Positions 20,640 through 32,200 of a stretch of DNA of 64,000 bases are shown here, in pieces; position 1 is the first letter of the stretch, and each line of letters begins with the position of its first letter. The position numbers were made by a program, and so were the translations under genes. The notes under the pieces are model-generated. The model did no database searches. It saw only the letters and a program-made list of their open reading frames with translations, and was not told the DNA's origin. This DNA is from Terfezia claveryi (Eukaryota; Ascomycota; Pezizomycetes; Pezizales; Pezizaceae): NCBI GenBank assembly GCA_015179025.1, contig WHUX01000169.1, positions 1-64,000 of the forward strand. Direction: 5' to 3'.

Positions 20640-23600
20640 CAACACTAGGCGCATTCGAAAACAAATCGGCAGGTTCCTAGGTAAGCTCATTATAGCCCAC
20701 CCAACGGGCAAGATATTCTAGTGTGCGACCGCGGAAACGAGAGTCGACAATTTCGTCCACTTCCCATTCGGGTTCATCCTCAATAATCACAGGCGGTGGG
20801 GGTGGTTGGATTTGACCCGGAAGGGGGTCCGTGGAGGCAGGTTCAAGGAGTGAAATATGAAAAACAGGATGGATTTTCATAGATGCGGGAGGTCGAGTTT
20901 ATAGGCATGTGAGGAGACCTTCTGGATTATCCGGAATTTTCCCAACTTCTTGAAGTCGAGTTTTGTCGATGGGCGAGTTGTTTTAACATGTCGACGAAGT
21001 AACCACACTTGATCCCCTATTTCGAACTTAGGGGCTGGAATCCGAGATTCATTAGCTTGCTCGGAGTAGGTAGCCTGTGCCCAAATCATTTCTGATCGGA
21101 GATGGGCATCCAGCTCAGTAAGGTGGTCCGCATATTCTTTGATCACATGGGGGCAGGTAACTTGGTGGTGGGGTTCGCAGTGATCTGGTATTTAGGATTT
21201 TCGCCGTACATAGCCTGAAAGGGGGTGATACCTAGGGTTGAGGATAAGGTATTGTTGTAGGAAAACTCAGCCATGGTGAGTAATTCGGACCAGTTGTCTT
21301 GTTGATAATTACAATAAGCCCACAAGTATTGTTCTGCGATGGCATTGATTCGTTCCGTTTGTCCATCAGTCTGGGGGTGGAAGGCTGTTGAAACATTCTG
21401 TCGAATCCCAACAAGGGAGGTCAAGGAGCGAGTGAATTCGGATACAAATTGAGTGCCACGGTCTGAGATGATCGAATCGGGAATTCCGTGTAGGCAGAAG
21501 ACATTATCAAAAAAGAGCTTAGCAATCTGCTTGGAATTGGCGTCCATATTGGTAGATATATAGTGTGCCATTTTTGACAATCGGTCAACTACAACCAGTA
21601 AGGCATCGAATCCATTTGAGACGGGAAGGCCAGTAACGAGGTCCAAGGAGACAGATGACCACTTCTGAAATGGAACTTGAAGTGGTTTTAACAATCCATA
21701 AGAGGCATGGCGAGCTGGTTTAATCCGAGCGCAGGTATCACAATTTCGAAGGTATCGAGCTATGGTCTGGTGCATCTTTGGCCACCAGTAGTCTCGTGAT
21801 ACTAGTTCATAGGTGGCTGCTTGACCGGGGTGTCCCGCAGCTGAGTGGTCGTGGTAGGTACGGAGAATGCGGAGGTGTATTTCCGGAGAGTCAGGAACAT
21901 AAACCAGACCATTAACGAGTATAAGTCCCTCCGAGAGTTGACAATCAGCCAAAGAGATTATCGGGTGTTTTCTGACGTCGTTTTTGAGGGCATGCATAAT
22001 CTCGAGGGCGAGCTTGTCAGTCTTGAGGGTGGCAAGAATGTCTTCGTTATTAACGATTGAGGCTGCAGAAAGCGAAAATTTCTCGGCGGGTATTAGGGCC
22101 TGTGTTGGACGAGCACGACCATCCCCTTCCTTAGGGAGGTCTCCAGATCTCCTGGTGAGTACATCAGCTTTGGTGTTCTGGGTGCCGGGTCTGAAGACGA
22201 TCTTGAAGTTATATTAGGCTATTTCCTGCGCCCAACAAGCTTGTCGGCGTGAAAGCAAGGCTTTGGAGGTGAAACTCTGTAGGTTGTGATGATTGGTGAG
22301 GATAGTGAACGGTCGTGGGAGCTGGTGTAAGTAGATGTGCCACTTTTCAAGAGCCAACATAATTGCTAGCAATTCCTTATCTCCAATACCATAATTGCAT
22401 TCAGCGGGTAACATTTTTTCCGAAATAAATGCAACTGGGTGCAGAACAAATTTCCCATCTTTTGGGTGTTCTGTGACAGGACTCCGGAGGTGACATAATC
22501 TGAGGCATCCGTTTCGACCAAGGTCTCGAGTTCAGGGTCAAAATGGCAGAGGATGGGTGCGGAGGTAAAAGTTTCCTTGAGAAGTTTAAAAACCTCTTCA
22601 CATGAAGGATTCCAAACAAAAGGAACATCTTTTCGAAGCAAGTTAAAAAGAGGTTGGCAAAGAGCAGAATACTTATTGATAAACCTATGGTAAAAATTGG
22701 CAAATCCAAGAAAACACTGGATATCCTTAACAGAACGAGGGGTCTCCCAATTAAGAACTGCGTTAACCTTCTCGGGGTCCATTTCCAAGCCATCCTCAGA
22801 GATGATAAATCCCAAGAATGAGGTTTTCTCAACCGAGAATTCGCATTTTTCTGGTTTTATAAATAACCCAGATTCCTTGAGTTTTTAGAGAACCTTTCGT
22901 ACCTGTTCCTTATGTTCTTTTAGATTCCTTAAGTAAATCAAAATGTCATCTATGTAGCATACACAAAAGATATCGAGGTATTCACGGAGGGTATCATTCA
23001 TAAATCGTTGAGCGGTAGTAGGGGCATTACTCAACCCAAAGGGCATAACTAGAAATTCAAAAAGTCCGTACCGAGTGCGGAAGGCAGTTTTCCACTCATC
23101 ACTTTCTTTAATTCGGATTTGGTTGAAGCATGCACGTAAATCGAGGCGTGTAAAGTATTTGCATCCTCGAATCTGGTTCAGGGTTTCTTCGATGCGAGGT
23201 AGTGGGTTTCTATCCTTAATCGTGATATCATTTAGAGCACGATAGTTGACACATAGACATAAGGAACCATTCTTTTTTTGACGAATAGGACTGGAGAGGC
23301 TGCAGAAGAAGTGCTGGCTCATATGAAGGACTTGGATAAATTCTCGTCGAGCCATTTGCGTACTTCCTTGTGTTCTGAGTCAGACATAGAGTACATGCAG
23401 CCAAAAGGAGGTTTGGCTCCTTCTTGCAAAGGGATAGAATGGTCAACGTATCGATGTGGGGGTAATATTCAAGCTTCTTTTTCTAAAAGAGAGGGAGATA
23501 ATCATGATATTCAGAAGGAACTAGTTTGGCGGCAGGTTCAACGGACTCGTCTTCGTCGTCAGAGGTATATATTGCTGCGATACAGAGGCGAGCATCCGGG

Positions 23601-24331
23601 TCCTTGATAGCAACCCGAAAAGCTGCTCTAGAAATAATTGATATCCGAAATGGGTTAGTTGCTGGGGGTGTTTTGGGTATAGGGGGGCGGGTCGGTAGGC
23701 AATGAGCATGGCAAAATCCAGAAGCGAATGCAATGGTATTAACTGACCAATCAATTGTTGGGTTGTGTCACCTAAGCCATGTTTTTCCCATAATCAAATC
23801 CCATCCAGCCAACTTAGTAACATGGAATGTAAGGTTTTTTTGATGTTGGTCGATAGAGAGTTTCAAGGTACAAGTGTGTGTGATTTTCCCGATAGGTGAG
23901 GGTTTCCCATCGGCAAGTATGAGATCTTCCGGCTTGTTTTTCATGTCCAATGGCAAGTTCATGTTCATGGCGTAGTCAATATCGATAAACTGGGAGCTAG
24001 CTCCCGAGTCTACCATGCACGTAGCAGAAAGCTCTTCATTGACTATACAAGGCAAAGCAAGTGGGTCTTCGGACCCCAAATCATGACAATCAGCAGAAAG
24101 CACAGCAATTCTAGAAATTCGCAATGCATTCGTAAGGCGCCATCGACGAGCTAGTCGTTGACGGGACTTACGAGAAGCTATAGGTAATACATAACCAGTA
24201 CCTTCTAAGTAGACTTCCTTCAAAACAGAAAATGAATTAAACACATGGACAGGGTCATGTACAGGATTGATGGCGCCAGGTTGCATCCTGGCACTCTCTG
24301 ATCGGCTATCGTTGATCAAAGAGTACGTTCG
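20640..24331 (-). pseudogene. Pol of element B: protease-RT-RNase H-integrase-chromodomain
   Basis: Order on the minus strand: protease with MVDSGASSQFID (about 24000). RT with [44 protein letters not shown] and the catalytic CYIDDILIY (about 23355-22885). RT connection with LGFANFYHRFI. RNase H with LVETDASDY and [12 protein letters not shown]. Integrase with the HHCC finger (HPGQAATYELVSRDYWWP...CDTCARIK) and DDE core residues in SLDLVTGLP and IISDRGTQF plus TERINAIAEQYLW. Chromodomain [15 protein letters not shown]...LARWVGYNE. Nonsense changes include TGA at 23768, TAA at 22885 and 22214, and TAG at 20677. Frameshifts lie near 23.4, 22.45, 21.14 and 20.88 kb. The CAA to TAA and TGG to TAG changes fit RIP-like deamination. 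Confidence 0.9.
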
Positions 24332-24337
24332 TTTTTT
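24293..24337 (-). promoter_or_regulatory. -1 programmed ribosomal frameshift signal, element B
   Basis: On the minus strand, AAAAAAC (24337-24331) is in gag phase as A AAA AAC. After 6 nt (GAACGT), ACTCTTTGATC (24324-24314) pairs along 11 bp, with one G-U wobble, to GATCAGAGAGT (24303-24293) around a 10-nt loop. Gag stops at 24318-24316 inside the stem. The -1 frame entered at 24331 is the protease frame. Confidence 0.85.
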
Positions 24338-25517
24338 GACAACTCAAAGAGATTGTCGGGGGTGGTGTTAGGGGTCGTGGTATCAGGAGAGGCAGTGGGA
24401 GTAGTACCGGCTACAGCCAACTTCTTATTTTTGGCCGCAACCGGGCAGACTGTTGCCCAATGACCTGATGCTCCACAATACATACACAAGTTATTGTCTC
24501 TGTGGTGATTGCGGATTTCGGGGGTTAAGGGCGCACGTTTTTTCTTTGATGTGGTCGAAAGGTCCATGGGTCCAGCGGTGGTACCAACCAAAGTGGAAGG
24601 GGCTGGTGAACGGGCAGGGGTGGTGGATTGGTTGGAGCTGGAGGTTTTAAGAGGATGTTGGGTGCGGAGGAGTTTAGTGCGGTTGTCCAGCTTAATGCAA
24701 AGCTGAACAAATTCGTCGAAAGTTTCTGGGGGAGAGGCTTGATAGGAAAGGGCTGTTTTGAGCCGGTATTAGCCCCATTGGTAAAGAAGGATATTTTAGT
24801 CCTATCATCATAGGCTAAAATTGTCATGTAAGTTGCAAACTTAGCATGGTAAGAGGAACAATCGCGGTCTCCTTGGCGGAGATTAAGCAATTTGCGTTCT
24901 GCAGTGGCGCAAGCATCGGGATCGTCGTAGGCATTTTTCAATGTCTTAGCGAAGGCTTCATAAGTAGGAAAATCAACGGTCCCACTTATTTTGTTGAGGT
25001 GGGGTTCAAACCAGTCAGCGGCAGATCCGGAGAGGTAGGAAGCAGCATAGGCAATTTTGGCTGCTTTACTAGTATATCGTGAGGGATCGGAGGAGAACAC
25101 CAAAGAAAGCTTGGTGAGAAATCGAGTGAATTTTGATCGAGTGCCATCAAAATTCTCAGGCTCATGGACTTTAGGGGCACAAGTAGAGGTAGGCGCTGAA
25201 GCACGGTCATGGAGGAGGCTTGGGAGGGTTAAGCCATACTGATATCCGCGGTTATAATAGATCCAGAGTGACTCAGTTGAGGTAGAAGTGCCTGTGAGTG
25301 GTTGAGTGAAAGTTGATGGTACTCCGCGTACTGACTGTATACCGGTACCGTGGGCTGCATAAATGGTGGTAAAAAACGAGGCAGGAGTTCCTGCAGGAAT
25401 ATGTGGTAGAGCAGAAGGAGGAGTATTGTTAGTTCGGAGGGCAGCAACCAAGGTGCGCCACATAGCGATTTCAGAAGGTGGAGTGGAGGCGGAGGCCTCC
25501 ATACGTGCTTCGGACAT
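24316..25517 (-). pseudogene. Gag of element B, frameshifted
   Basis: Starts at ATG 25517 (MSEARMEASASTPPSEIAMW) in the first 40 bases after the 5' LTR. The capsid-like part includes FDGTRSKFTRFLTKLSLVF, YLSGSAADWFEPHL and RKLLNLRQGDRDCSSYHAKFATYM. Near 24.76 kb the frame shifts. The other frame continues with ETFDEFVQLCIKLDNR, GPMDLS, the CCHC knuckle CMYCGASGHWATVC, and ends at TGA 24316. One frameshift separates capsid from nucleocapsid, so the copy is defective. Confidence 0.85.
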
Positions 25518-25554
25518 ACTTATTTGTAGCGGAGACTATATGGACGCAACAAAA

Positions 25555-26735
25555 TGTTATGGACGGAGGTTGGAAGGTAATTCCCGCATCGACTTGGTAA
25601 ACAACGACTTATTCTGGTTCGGGGTATCACCTGCGATCGCAGGTGATGGACGCGGGTGTCGAGGAATCACACGCGTAGGAAGTTCTATGTGTGTGACTGG
25701 GTGTCTAGGGACTTCGGGGCGAAACCAAAGTCGAGCGAGGTGTCAAGGTCAAGGTCGAGAAGGCGAGGTAGTCTGAGCTATACTCAAAACTGGGGTGCAG
25801 ATATATTCGTATAACAACTAGGTACAGCAGAGTAGACAAGTTGTTGCGTGGAGAGGAAAGAAACAGAACACAGGCGGCAAGGACAGGCTTCTTTTATAGA
25901 GATCCTGTCTCCATCTCGAACAACACCCTTTTAGCTAACATAACAGTCTAGACAAATTATATCATCAGCATAACGGAAGAAGGACACACAAGCACAAGCA
26001 TGCAAACCGACTAATGGAAGAAGGACACGCAAGCCAGCTCATGGATACACGGATCCTGTGAGATTGTCGAGAACGAGGCGTCTGGCAAATAACGGATAAT
26101 GCTGGAACGAACAGAAGGCCTGAAGAATTGTACATAAGCGAAGGTGAAATTTCTGATAAGCTAAGGAAAGAGTTTTGAGCAAGAGGAGGTGGTTCCCAAT
26201 CTGAGAGTCGTGCCAGTTTTGGTTCGACTCTCAAATAAGGTTTAGGTCAAAATAAGGTTCGAGGGTTTTCGGGGTATTTCCTAAATCTGAGAGTCGTGCC
26301 AGTTTTGGTTCGACTTTCAAAATAAGGTTTGGGTCAAATAAGGTTCGAGGTTTTCCAGGGTAGTTCCTAGTTTGAGAGTCGTGCCAGTTTTGGTTCGACT
26401 CTCAAATATTAACCCACAAGCGAGCGACTAGGACTTCCGGGATGCGGTCAGATGTCGGCTAGCCAGGAGAGGCAGGGTCGAGAACATAGTCACGTGATAT
26501 TCTTTAGCAAGTGCGTGGATTGCCGGCGATATCACTCAGGGTCATGGTCATGGTGCAAGGGCAAGGGCGAAGCCTAAGCTTCCAGGTAACGGGGGTCCGG
26601 TAAGTATATTGGTTACTGGCGATACGAATGGTATCGGCGGTACAAGATCTGGGTGTTCATATGGTCGGGATTGGCAAGTGCGTGGGTTGCCAGTGTTACC
26701 GGGGTCAGGATCGTGATTTGGGAGGGTTCGTAACA
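25555..26735 (-). repeat. LTR of element B (5' LTR)
   Basis: 1181 bp, TGTTATGGACGG...GGGTTCGTAACA. Compared with the left LTR I count about 20 differences in the first 245 bp. It lacks the extra ~90-bp unit present there but has an extra ~85-bp unit of the GAGAGTCGTGCCAGTTTTGG repeat at about 26205-26330. The 22-bp palindrome is at 25626-25647. Confidence 0.9.
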
Positions 26736-28661
26736 TTGTTAGCTTTAATAAATATTTTGCTGAAATCAGGTACCTATCTTGATAAAGGTTGTTCCTTAAT
26801 TTTATCCTTATTGGTTTAGTTCTTAGTAGCTATTAGTATAGCTAAATCTTGTGTAGTTATATACATGAGTACCTTATTTTGTTGTTTCCTATAGTTCTTG
26901 TAGAAGTGTCTACAGTTCCAATACCATAGATATTTCTTATCTCTGATTAATTGCATCTTTATCTTCTAATCCAATTTTTATGTAATAGTGTCCTAATCTG
27001 AGTTCTTCCATTTCTCTATCTTGGGTTTAGTGCTGAGATTGCTACTGGAATTAAATCCTATTTTTTATTGTTAATTATAGTCCCAATATAGACTATAACT
27101 CCAATTTTCATTTTAAGAGTATTATCATTAGGATGTATTTGATATGGATAGTAGGGTAATATCCTTTTTTGAAGCTTTATATAATTCTGTTTAATATACA
27201 AGCTAATTATATGACTATTCTCCCTTAATTAAAGGAATTAATATTGCCAACATATATAGTGGCAGGTAATTAAGAAACTTTCTTCTTTTTACTTCTTATA
27301 ATATTAACTGTTTACTATTCTTATCAATTAATTTAATTCATATTTTAGTAAGCCAATTGGTAAACTATTTAATTCCTATGTGATATCTATCCTCATATAG
27401 TATAGCTATCTCCTATCATTTCTATAAAATGTTTTTCTTAGTAGAGAGTATCAAAAAATCTCTTAGCATTAAAATGAAGCTAAAGAATTTCGTATCCTTC
27501 CTTTTCTCTTTTAGGAATTAATTATAAGTAGTAAGCACACTTCCTTCTATTATAAATCTAATAATTTCTAAAGCTGAAGTATCTTCTAAATCTATTCCTT
27601 TAATAACTAACTAATATTGTATTACTATAGCTTAAGAGTTAAAATATTATGGGTCTGGCTACTTTTTATCTTCTTTTTTGATTTTTTCTGATAGATTAAT
27701 CTTTATTCCTTTTAAAAGGTTTGTTGCTTTGTAGTTATCTATTGTAACTATTCCTATAATAGACTCCTATTATTAGTATTCAACTGATTTTCCTCATTAG
27801 GGCTTTCTGACTAAAGGTTAACTAGTAACTAATAATGCTTTATTAGAGTTTGAGCTATCATCTCCACTGTCATTAGAATCTCGTCCTCTTCCTTGAGATT
27901 TCTATTGTTATTGATCTAGTTCTATATCCAGATCATCATTATCTTCTAGTAGTTGTATATTTTCTGGTAGTTGGTCTTTATTGCTTAGTTTTTTGGCTGA
28001 CCTAGTCCTCTTTTCTAGTATCTTAAGTATTTGACCTTTGCCTTTTGATTGATCTTTTAGTATTCTTAGGAATGCTCTTTTAGTATTCTTAGGAATGCTC
28101 TTAGAAGTTCTCTACTAGGATTGAAAAAAACCTCTATGATATATACTAATTCTTCTAGATTAGTATCACTCATTATAAATACTATTATTTATTTTCAGTT
28201 ATTTCTTACTCAATTTGGTTTTCTTAAAAGAGGAACAAGAGGCTTCTTTAATTCCTTAGTTAAAAATGCGTTCATTTCTAAGTTCTTTTTTTTGAATAAA
28301 TATAGTATTAACCATAAATAGTATTTACTATAACTTCTATTAAAAGTCAAGTATTATTAAAATAATACTATTAGACATATCCTATTGAACGAGTATATTT
28401 CAAAATCTCTTCAATTGTTAGAAGATATCTATTTCAAAATCCTTTAGGTATGAGAGGTAATACTATACTAAAATATAGTTCAGTTCCTTCTCCATCTAGT
28501 TCTCTTATTTCTATATCTATAGATAGATTTATTTCTCCTTTTATATTAGGAACTATAAATCTAGTCCTTCTAGAAGTTTCTTATACTAATTTCTTAATAT
28601 TTTTAGGTAATATAGTTAATTGCTTTAACCTCTTAGTCTTCTTACTAAGTTTAGATGCCAT
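26736..28661 (-). pseudogene. Decayed retroelement interior G (AT-rich)
   Basis: A strongly AT-rich stretch. The minus strand from ATG 28661 reads MASKLSKKTKRLKQLTILP and GEINLSIDIEIRELDGEGTELYFSIVLPLIP before decaying into many stops. At the other end, close to 26740, the minus strand gives LSRQVPDFSKIFIKAN, which resembles the short linker before RT in Ty3-type pol (VPxxFxxFxxVFSxxxA...). I infer an old gag-pol cut off by the LTR of B. The middle is unreadable. Confidence 0.35.
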
Positions 28662-29504
28662 TAATATCTGATTTTGTTATCCATCTATAACTAAATGTAG
28701 CTAGTTATACAATATAATTGTCAAGTTACTTTTCCTTTTTGGCACCTTACTGTGCTGATAGTATTATAGCTAATGATCCTTTTAATTTTTATTCAATTAA
28801 TAGTTTAGTTGATTCGATGGCTCACTTAATTGGTGAGGTTAGATATCAGGATCCTGATATTTCTTATAGTCCTAGTTTTTCTTTATTTATTAAACTAGAA
28901 TCTAGTTCTAGTTTTTCTGGCAAGAATATTCTTATTTCTGATTAGTATATTAAGGTAGATGTTAGGGACATAAAGGTCTTAGTAGAAATGTTTAGGTCTA
29001 AAGAAAGTTCTGATGGAGATAGTTATTTTTTAGAGAAAATAGCTGTAGTAGAAGCAGCAAGATTTGAGCCTTAGGATAGTAATACTTGATTATTTACACC
29101 AATTATTCCTAGAACTTGGCAGACTGGTTTTTCTATAATATACTGGTACTATAGATACAACTATGATAGCAGTTACTAGAAGTATAAAATGATTTGTCAA
29201 TCTAATTGGAAAAAGTGAAGTGAACGAGAGTAAGATTGTTTAATATAGAGTACTATAGCCCATTACAGCTTTACTTACCTTGCTTTCTAAGTCTTTTATT
29301 GATATACTACAGTTAAGAGTCTAATATCTTGTTGTTGGATAATTTACTAACTAGTTAAATATTAATATTGTTTTATATGTGCATATTTATATATATAGGT
29401 ATGTGTATTAAATTGTATACACTTGCTTGAGTATAATAAAGTATCTAAAAGTTAATTAGGGCTTTAATTTAAGAGTAAAGATTAAGTAAGTAAGTTAAAA
29501 AAAA
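28662..29504. other. AT-rich sequence, nothing recognised
   Basis: Contains a 75-codon plus frame (28718-28945, MSSYFSFLAPYCADSIIAND...) of unknown origin. No motif or repeat partner was found in the window. Confidence 0.4.
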
Positions 29505-30125
29505 TGTAATAAATAGTACTAGATAGTATTTATTTAGTACTATTTATACAATCTATATCTATAGGTATAGATGTTTGTGTATTTCAGTTCTACTAAGGTA
29601 AGACCTTAGAAGGAAAGGGAGATTACTATGTCAGAAGTTCTTAAAGAGAATAGTAATTAACTAGTATAATCTATCTTATATAATTTATGCTATCTAAGCT
29701 ATATAATCTTAATCTGATTAGTATATAGGCTTTTTTACTACTGTATACTTGTTCTTGCTTGCTACTTGTTAGATTTCTAGAGGGAATCTAATACCTATTT
29801 ATATACCTCTAAGATGTGATAAGTAAGGAAATAAATACAATAAAAAGTAGCATACCAAAAGGTGGTATGCTATACAAAAGTGGTTATATGGCTATAGTAA
29901 TGAGTTACACAGCCAAAACAAAAGTTATGCAGCTATACTAAAGGTGTGCTTGTATAGCAAGTTCCATGGAATTTCCCATGGTAAATTCTATATACTATGA
30001 AGCAGTAGGAAATAATAGAAGACTAGTCCTTTAACCAAGAAGCTTAGTTATATAACATAGTAGTAATATAAGAAATACAAAAGTATATAAGTAATTATAT
30101 AAGTAATAAAACATTTTCTATTACA
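29505..30125 (+). repeat. LTR of family C, copy 1
   Basis: Starts TGTAATAAATAGTACTAG and ends TTCTATTACA (TGTAAT...ATTACA inverted ends). It aligns along its length with 36663-37327, sharing ATACAATCTATATC, GACGTTTGTGTATTTCAGTT, AAGACCTTAGAAGG, GGGAATCTA and AGCATACCAAAAGGTGG. This copy is more AT-rich. It may be a solo LTR or one end of a composite element. Confidence 0.8.
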
Positions 30126-31850
30126 ATTAGCCTAAAAATAGAAATTTTTAATCTATTAAATCTCTATAGCTCTTAAAAAGAATTTATCTTATTATTAATT
30201 AAAGGTAGTTCTAGTAGTCCAATATATCTCCTGTATACTATAAATAGTATTTTTACCTAACCAAATCTAAATAGCCTTACTCTTAGTACCTTTTACCTAT
30301 TTCTTATTTCTTAAATTATACTTTTTAGTTCTATAGTAATACTAATCTCTGTATTATAATAGAATTTGATTAATCTAGAAATAAATACTCTATAAATATA
30401 CTATTGAAATTGTTTTAGAAATCTACATATAAATTAGCCTAAATATATATTACTACCTAAATTATTTGATAAATCAGAGTATAAAGTAGCTTTAATAATA
30501 CTATCTTAATTACCTTAGAAATTAGTATAAAGTAGTTTTTGTATCTTAGGAAGAATAATTTTAGTAATAATGACAAATCTTATTATCTATAATAAATAAC
30601 TATTTTAGTACCTTAGTAAAGCTAAATAAGGGAAGTTTTATTTAGTAGCTTAATAGGAAGTTTATTTTCTATCTATTATAGATTAGCTTAATACTTATTT
30701 TATTAATTTAGAATCTATATAGGCCAGAGATCTACTTATAAGAATATTTTGTTCCTTAAGATAGTATTTTAACCTATATATATTACTAATATATCCTTAT
30801 AGAGAGAAGCTATATCTGTATAGGCTAAGATACCCTTATAGGGAGGAATTATGTCTATGTAATATACAATACTCTGATGGAGACAAATCATACCTGAAAA
30901 GGACTATATATCTATATATCTAAAATTTATCAATACTTCTATATAGTAAGGAGCTCTATAACTATAGATAATTGCAATATACTAGACCTGAGAAAGCAGT
31001 AACTATACTAATAGGTTTAGTACTAATCTACTATAGTAAGAGACCCTATAGAAATCCTTAGTATTATAGATTTTTTTATTTTCTCATAGCACTTAGCTAC
31101 AATATATATATCATTAAGATACTACTTACTCAGTTTATTATAGAGTTTTTGATAATATTAAGCCTGATACAAAACTAAGTAAGCTAATTTGACAGTATAT
31201 AAGTACATTATCATTTGATATCTATGATTGTAAACTAAAGAAAAAGAGGCATCTTGTTTACTCTACTATATGTGAGCTTTAAATCACCGAGCTAGTACTG
31301 TAGTGGATGACTACATAGGAATCCCTAGTATTGTAGATTTTCTTAGACATCCATTGTGTCTATATCTACTATGATAATTATAATAGTACTCCATCCTAAT
31401 ACTAATATTTTCTAAATCTTAAAACTATAGCATCTCTTGAAATTTCTTATAAGTTAATAAGTACGAATAGGAATATTCAATTTTAAAATAATAAAGGGTT
31501 TAAATTAAAAATTGTGTTTAATTAATAGTCTAAACTGAAAATATTCATTTCAGATTGAGTAACCCTCGATTATAGATTTAGTTGTTATTGCATTAAGATT
31601 ATCTTAGGAGATGCAATTTTATAAAGTAATTTCTTATTGATAAGAACCTATTTGTGGTTTACTAGTAGTGTATGAGACTACTGGTATGGTAGAGAATAAG
31701 GAAGAGTAGGAAAAGTTTGATTTTTGAGTTTTTTTAAGTTTTTTTTAGTATTTTATTTTATTATTTATTTTATTAGTTTTCATTTGTCAAGTGATTTAGT
31801 TATCTAAATGAATGGCATTGTTTTTGGTGATTTACTTATTAATACTGAGA
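30126..31850. other. Strongly AT-rich degenerate repeat DNA
   Basis: No frame longer than chance, A/T runs throughout. Partial internal similarities such as CCTTATAGAGAGAAGCTATATC and CCCTTATAGGGAGGAATTAT (30790-30870) hint at old tandem structure. I could not assign a family. Confidence 0.4.
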
Positions 31851-31884
31851 CCTGAACAGACTTGTTCAAGTATCAAATTAAAGA

Positions 31885-32200
31885 AGTTAATATGCTAGAT
31901 AAGTAAGAGATTTGATAGTCGAACAGAGTTATTCAGGTGTCAAATAAGGTAAAGATTTGACAGTTAAACAGAATTGTTGAGTATCAAATAAGGTAAAGAT
32001 TTGACAGTCGAACAGAGTTCTTCGGGTGTCGAATAAGCAAGAGAATTAACAGTTAAACAGCTTATTCGGGTATCAGAATAAGGGAAAGGTGAAGAAATAA
32101 CAGGCTAACAGGCTTGTTTGGGTGTCAGAATAAGGGAAAGGTGAAGAAATAACAGTCAAACCAGCTTGTTCGGGTGTCAAGAGAGATGAGTATCAGTATG
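31885..32200 (+). repeat. Tandem repeats in the leader/LTR of element F (copy 1)
   Basis: Units of about 48-54 bp with the core GACAGTCGAACAGAGTTATTCGGGTGTCAAATAAG, at least six degenerate copies. The last two units (AGGTGAAGAAATAACAG...TTCGGGTGTCA) match the reverse complement of the window's extreme right end (63930-64000). Confidence 0.75.

Larger units (their letters stand above)
19318..26735 (-). mobile_element. Ty3/gypsy chromodomain LTR retrotransposon B, near full length
   Basis: Two direct LTRs (19318-20516 and 25555-26735, both TGTTA...TAACA) bracket a 5.04-kb interior read on the minus strand in the order gag, protease, RT, RNase H, integrase, chromodomain, typical of chromoviruses. 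A purine-rich tract (minus strand GGAAGAGGGAGC, about 20517-20532) borders the 3' LTR. Next to the 5' LTR the minus strand reads TTTTGTTGCGTCC, which is not an obvious tRNA primer site. Several nonsense codons and frameshifts make it non-autonomous. The flanks (CTCAA on the left, TTGTT on the right) do not match, so no target duplication is seen. Confidence 0.92.
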
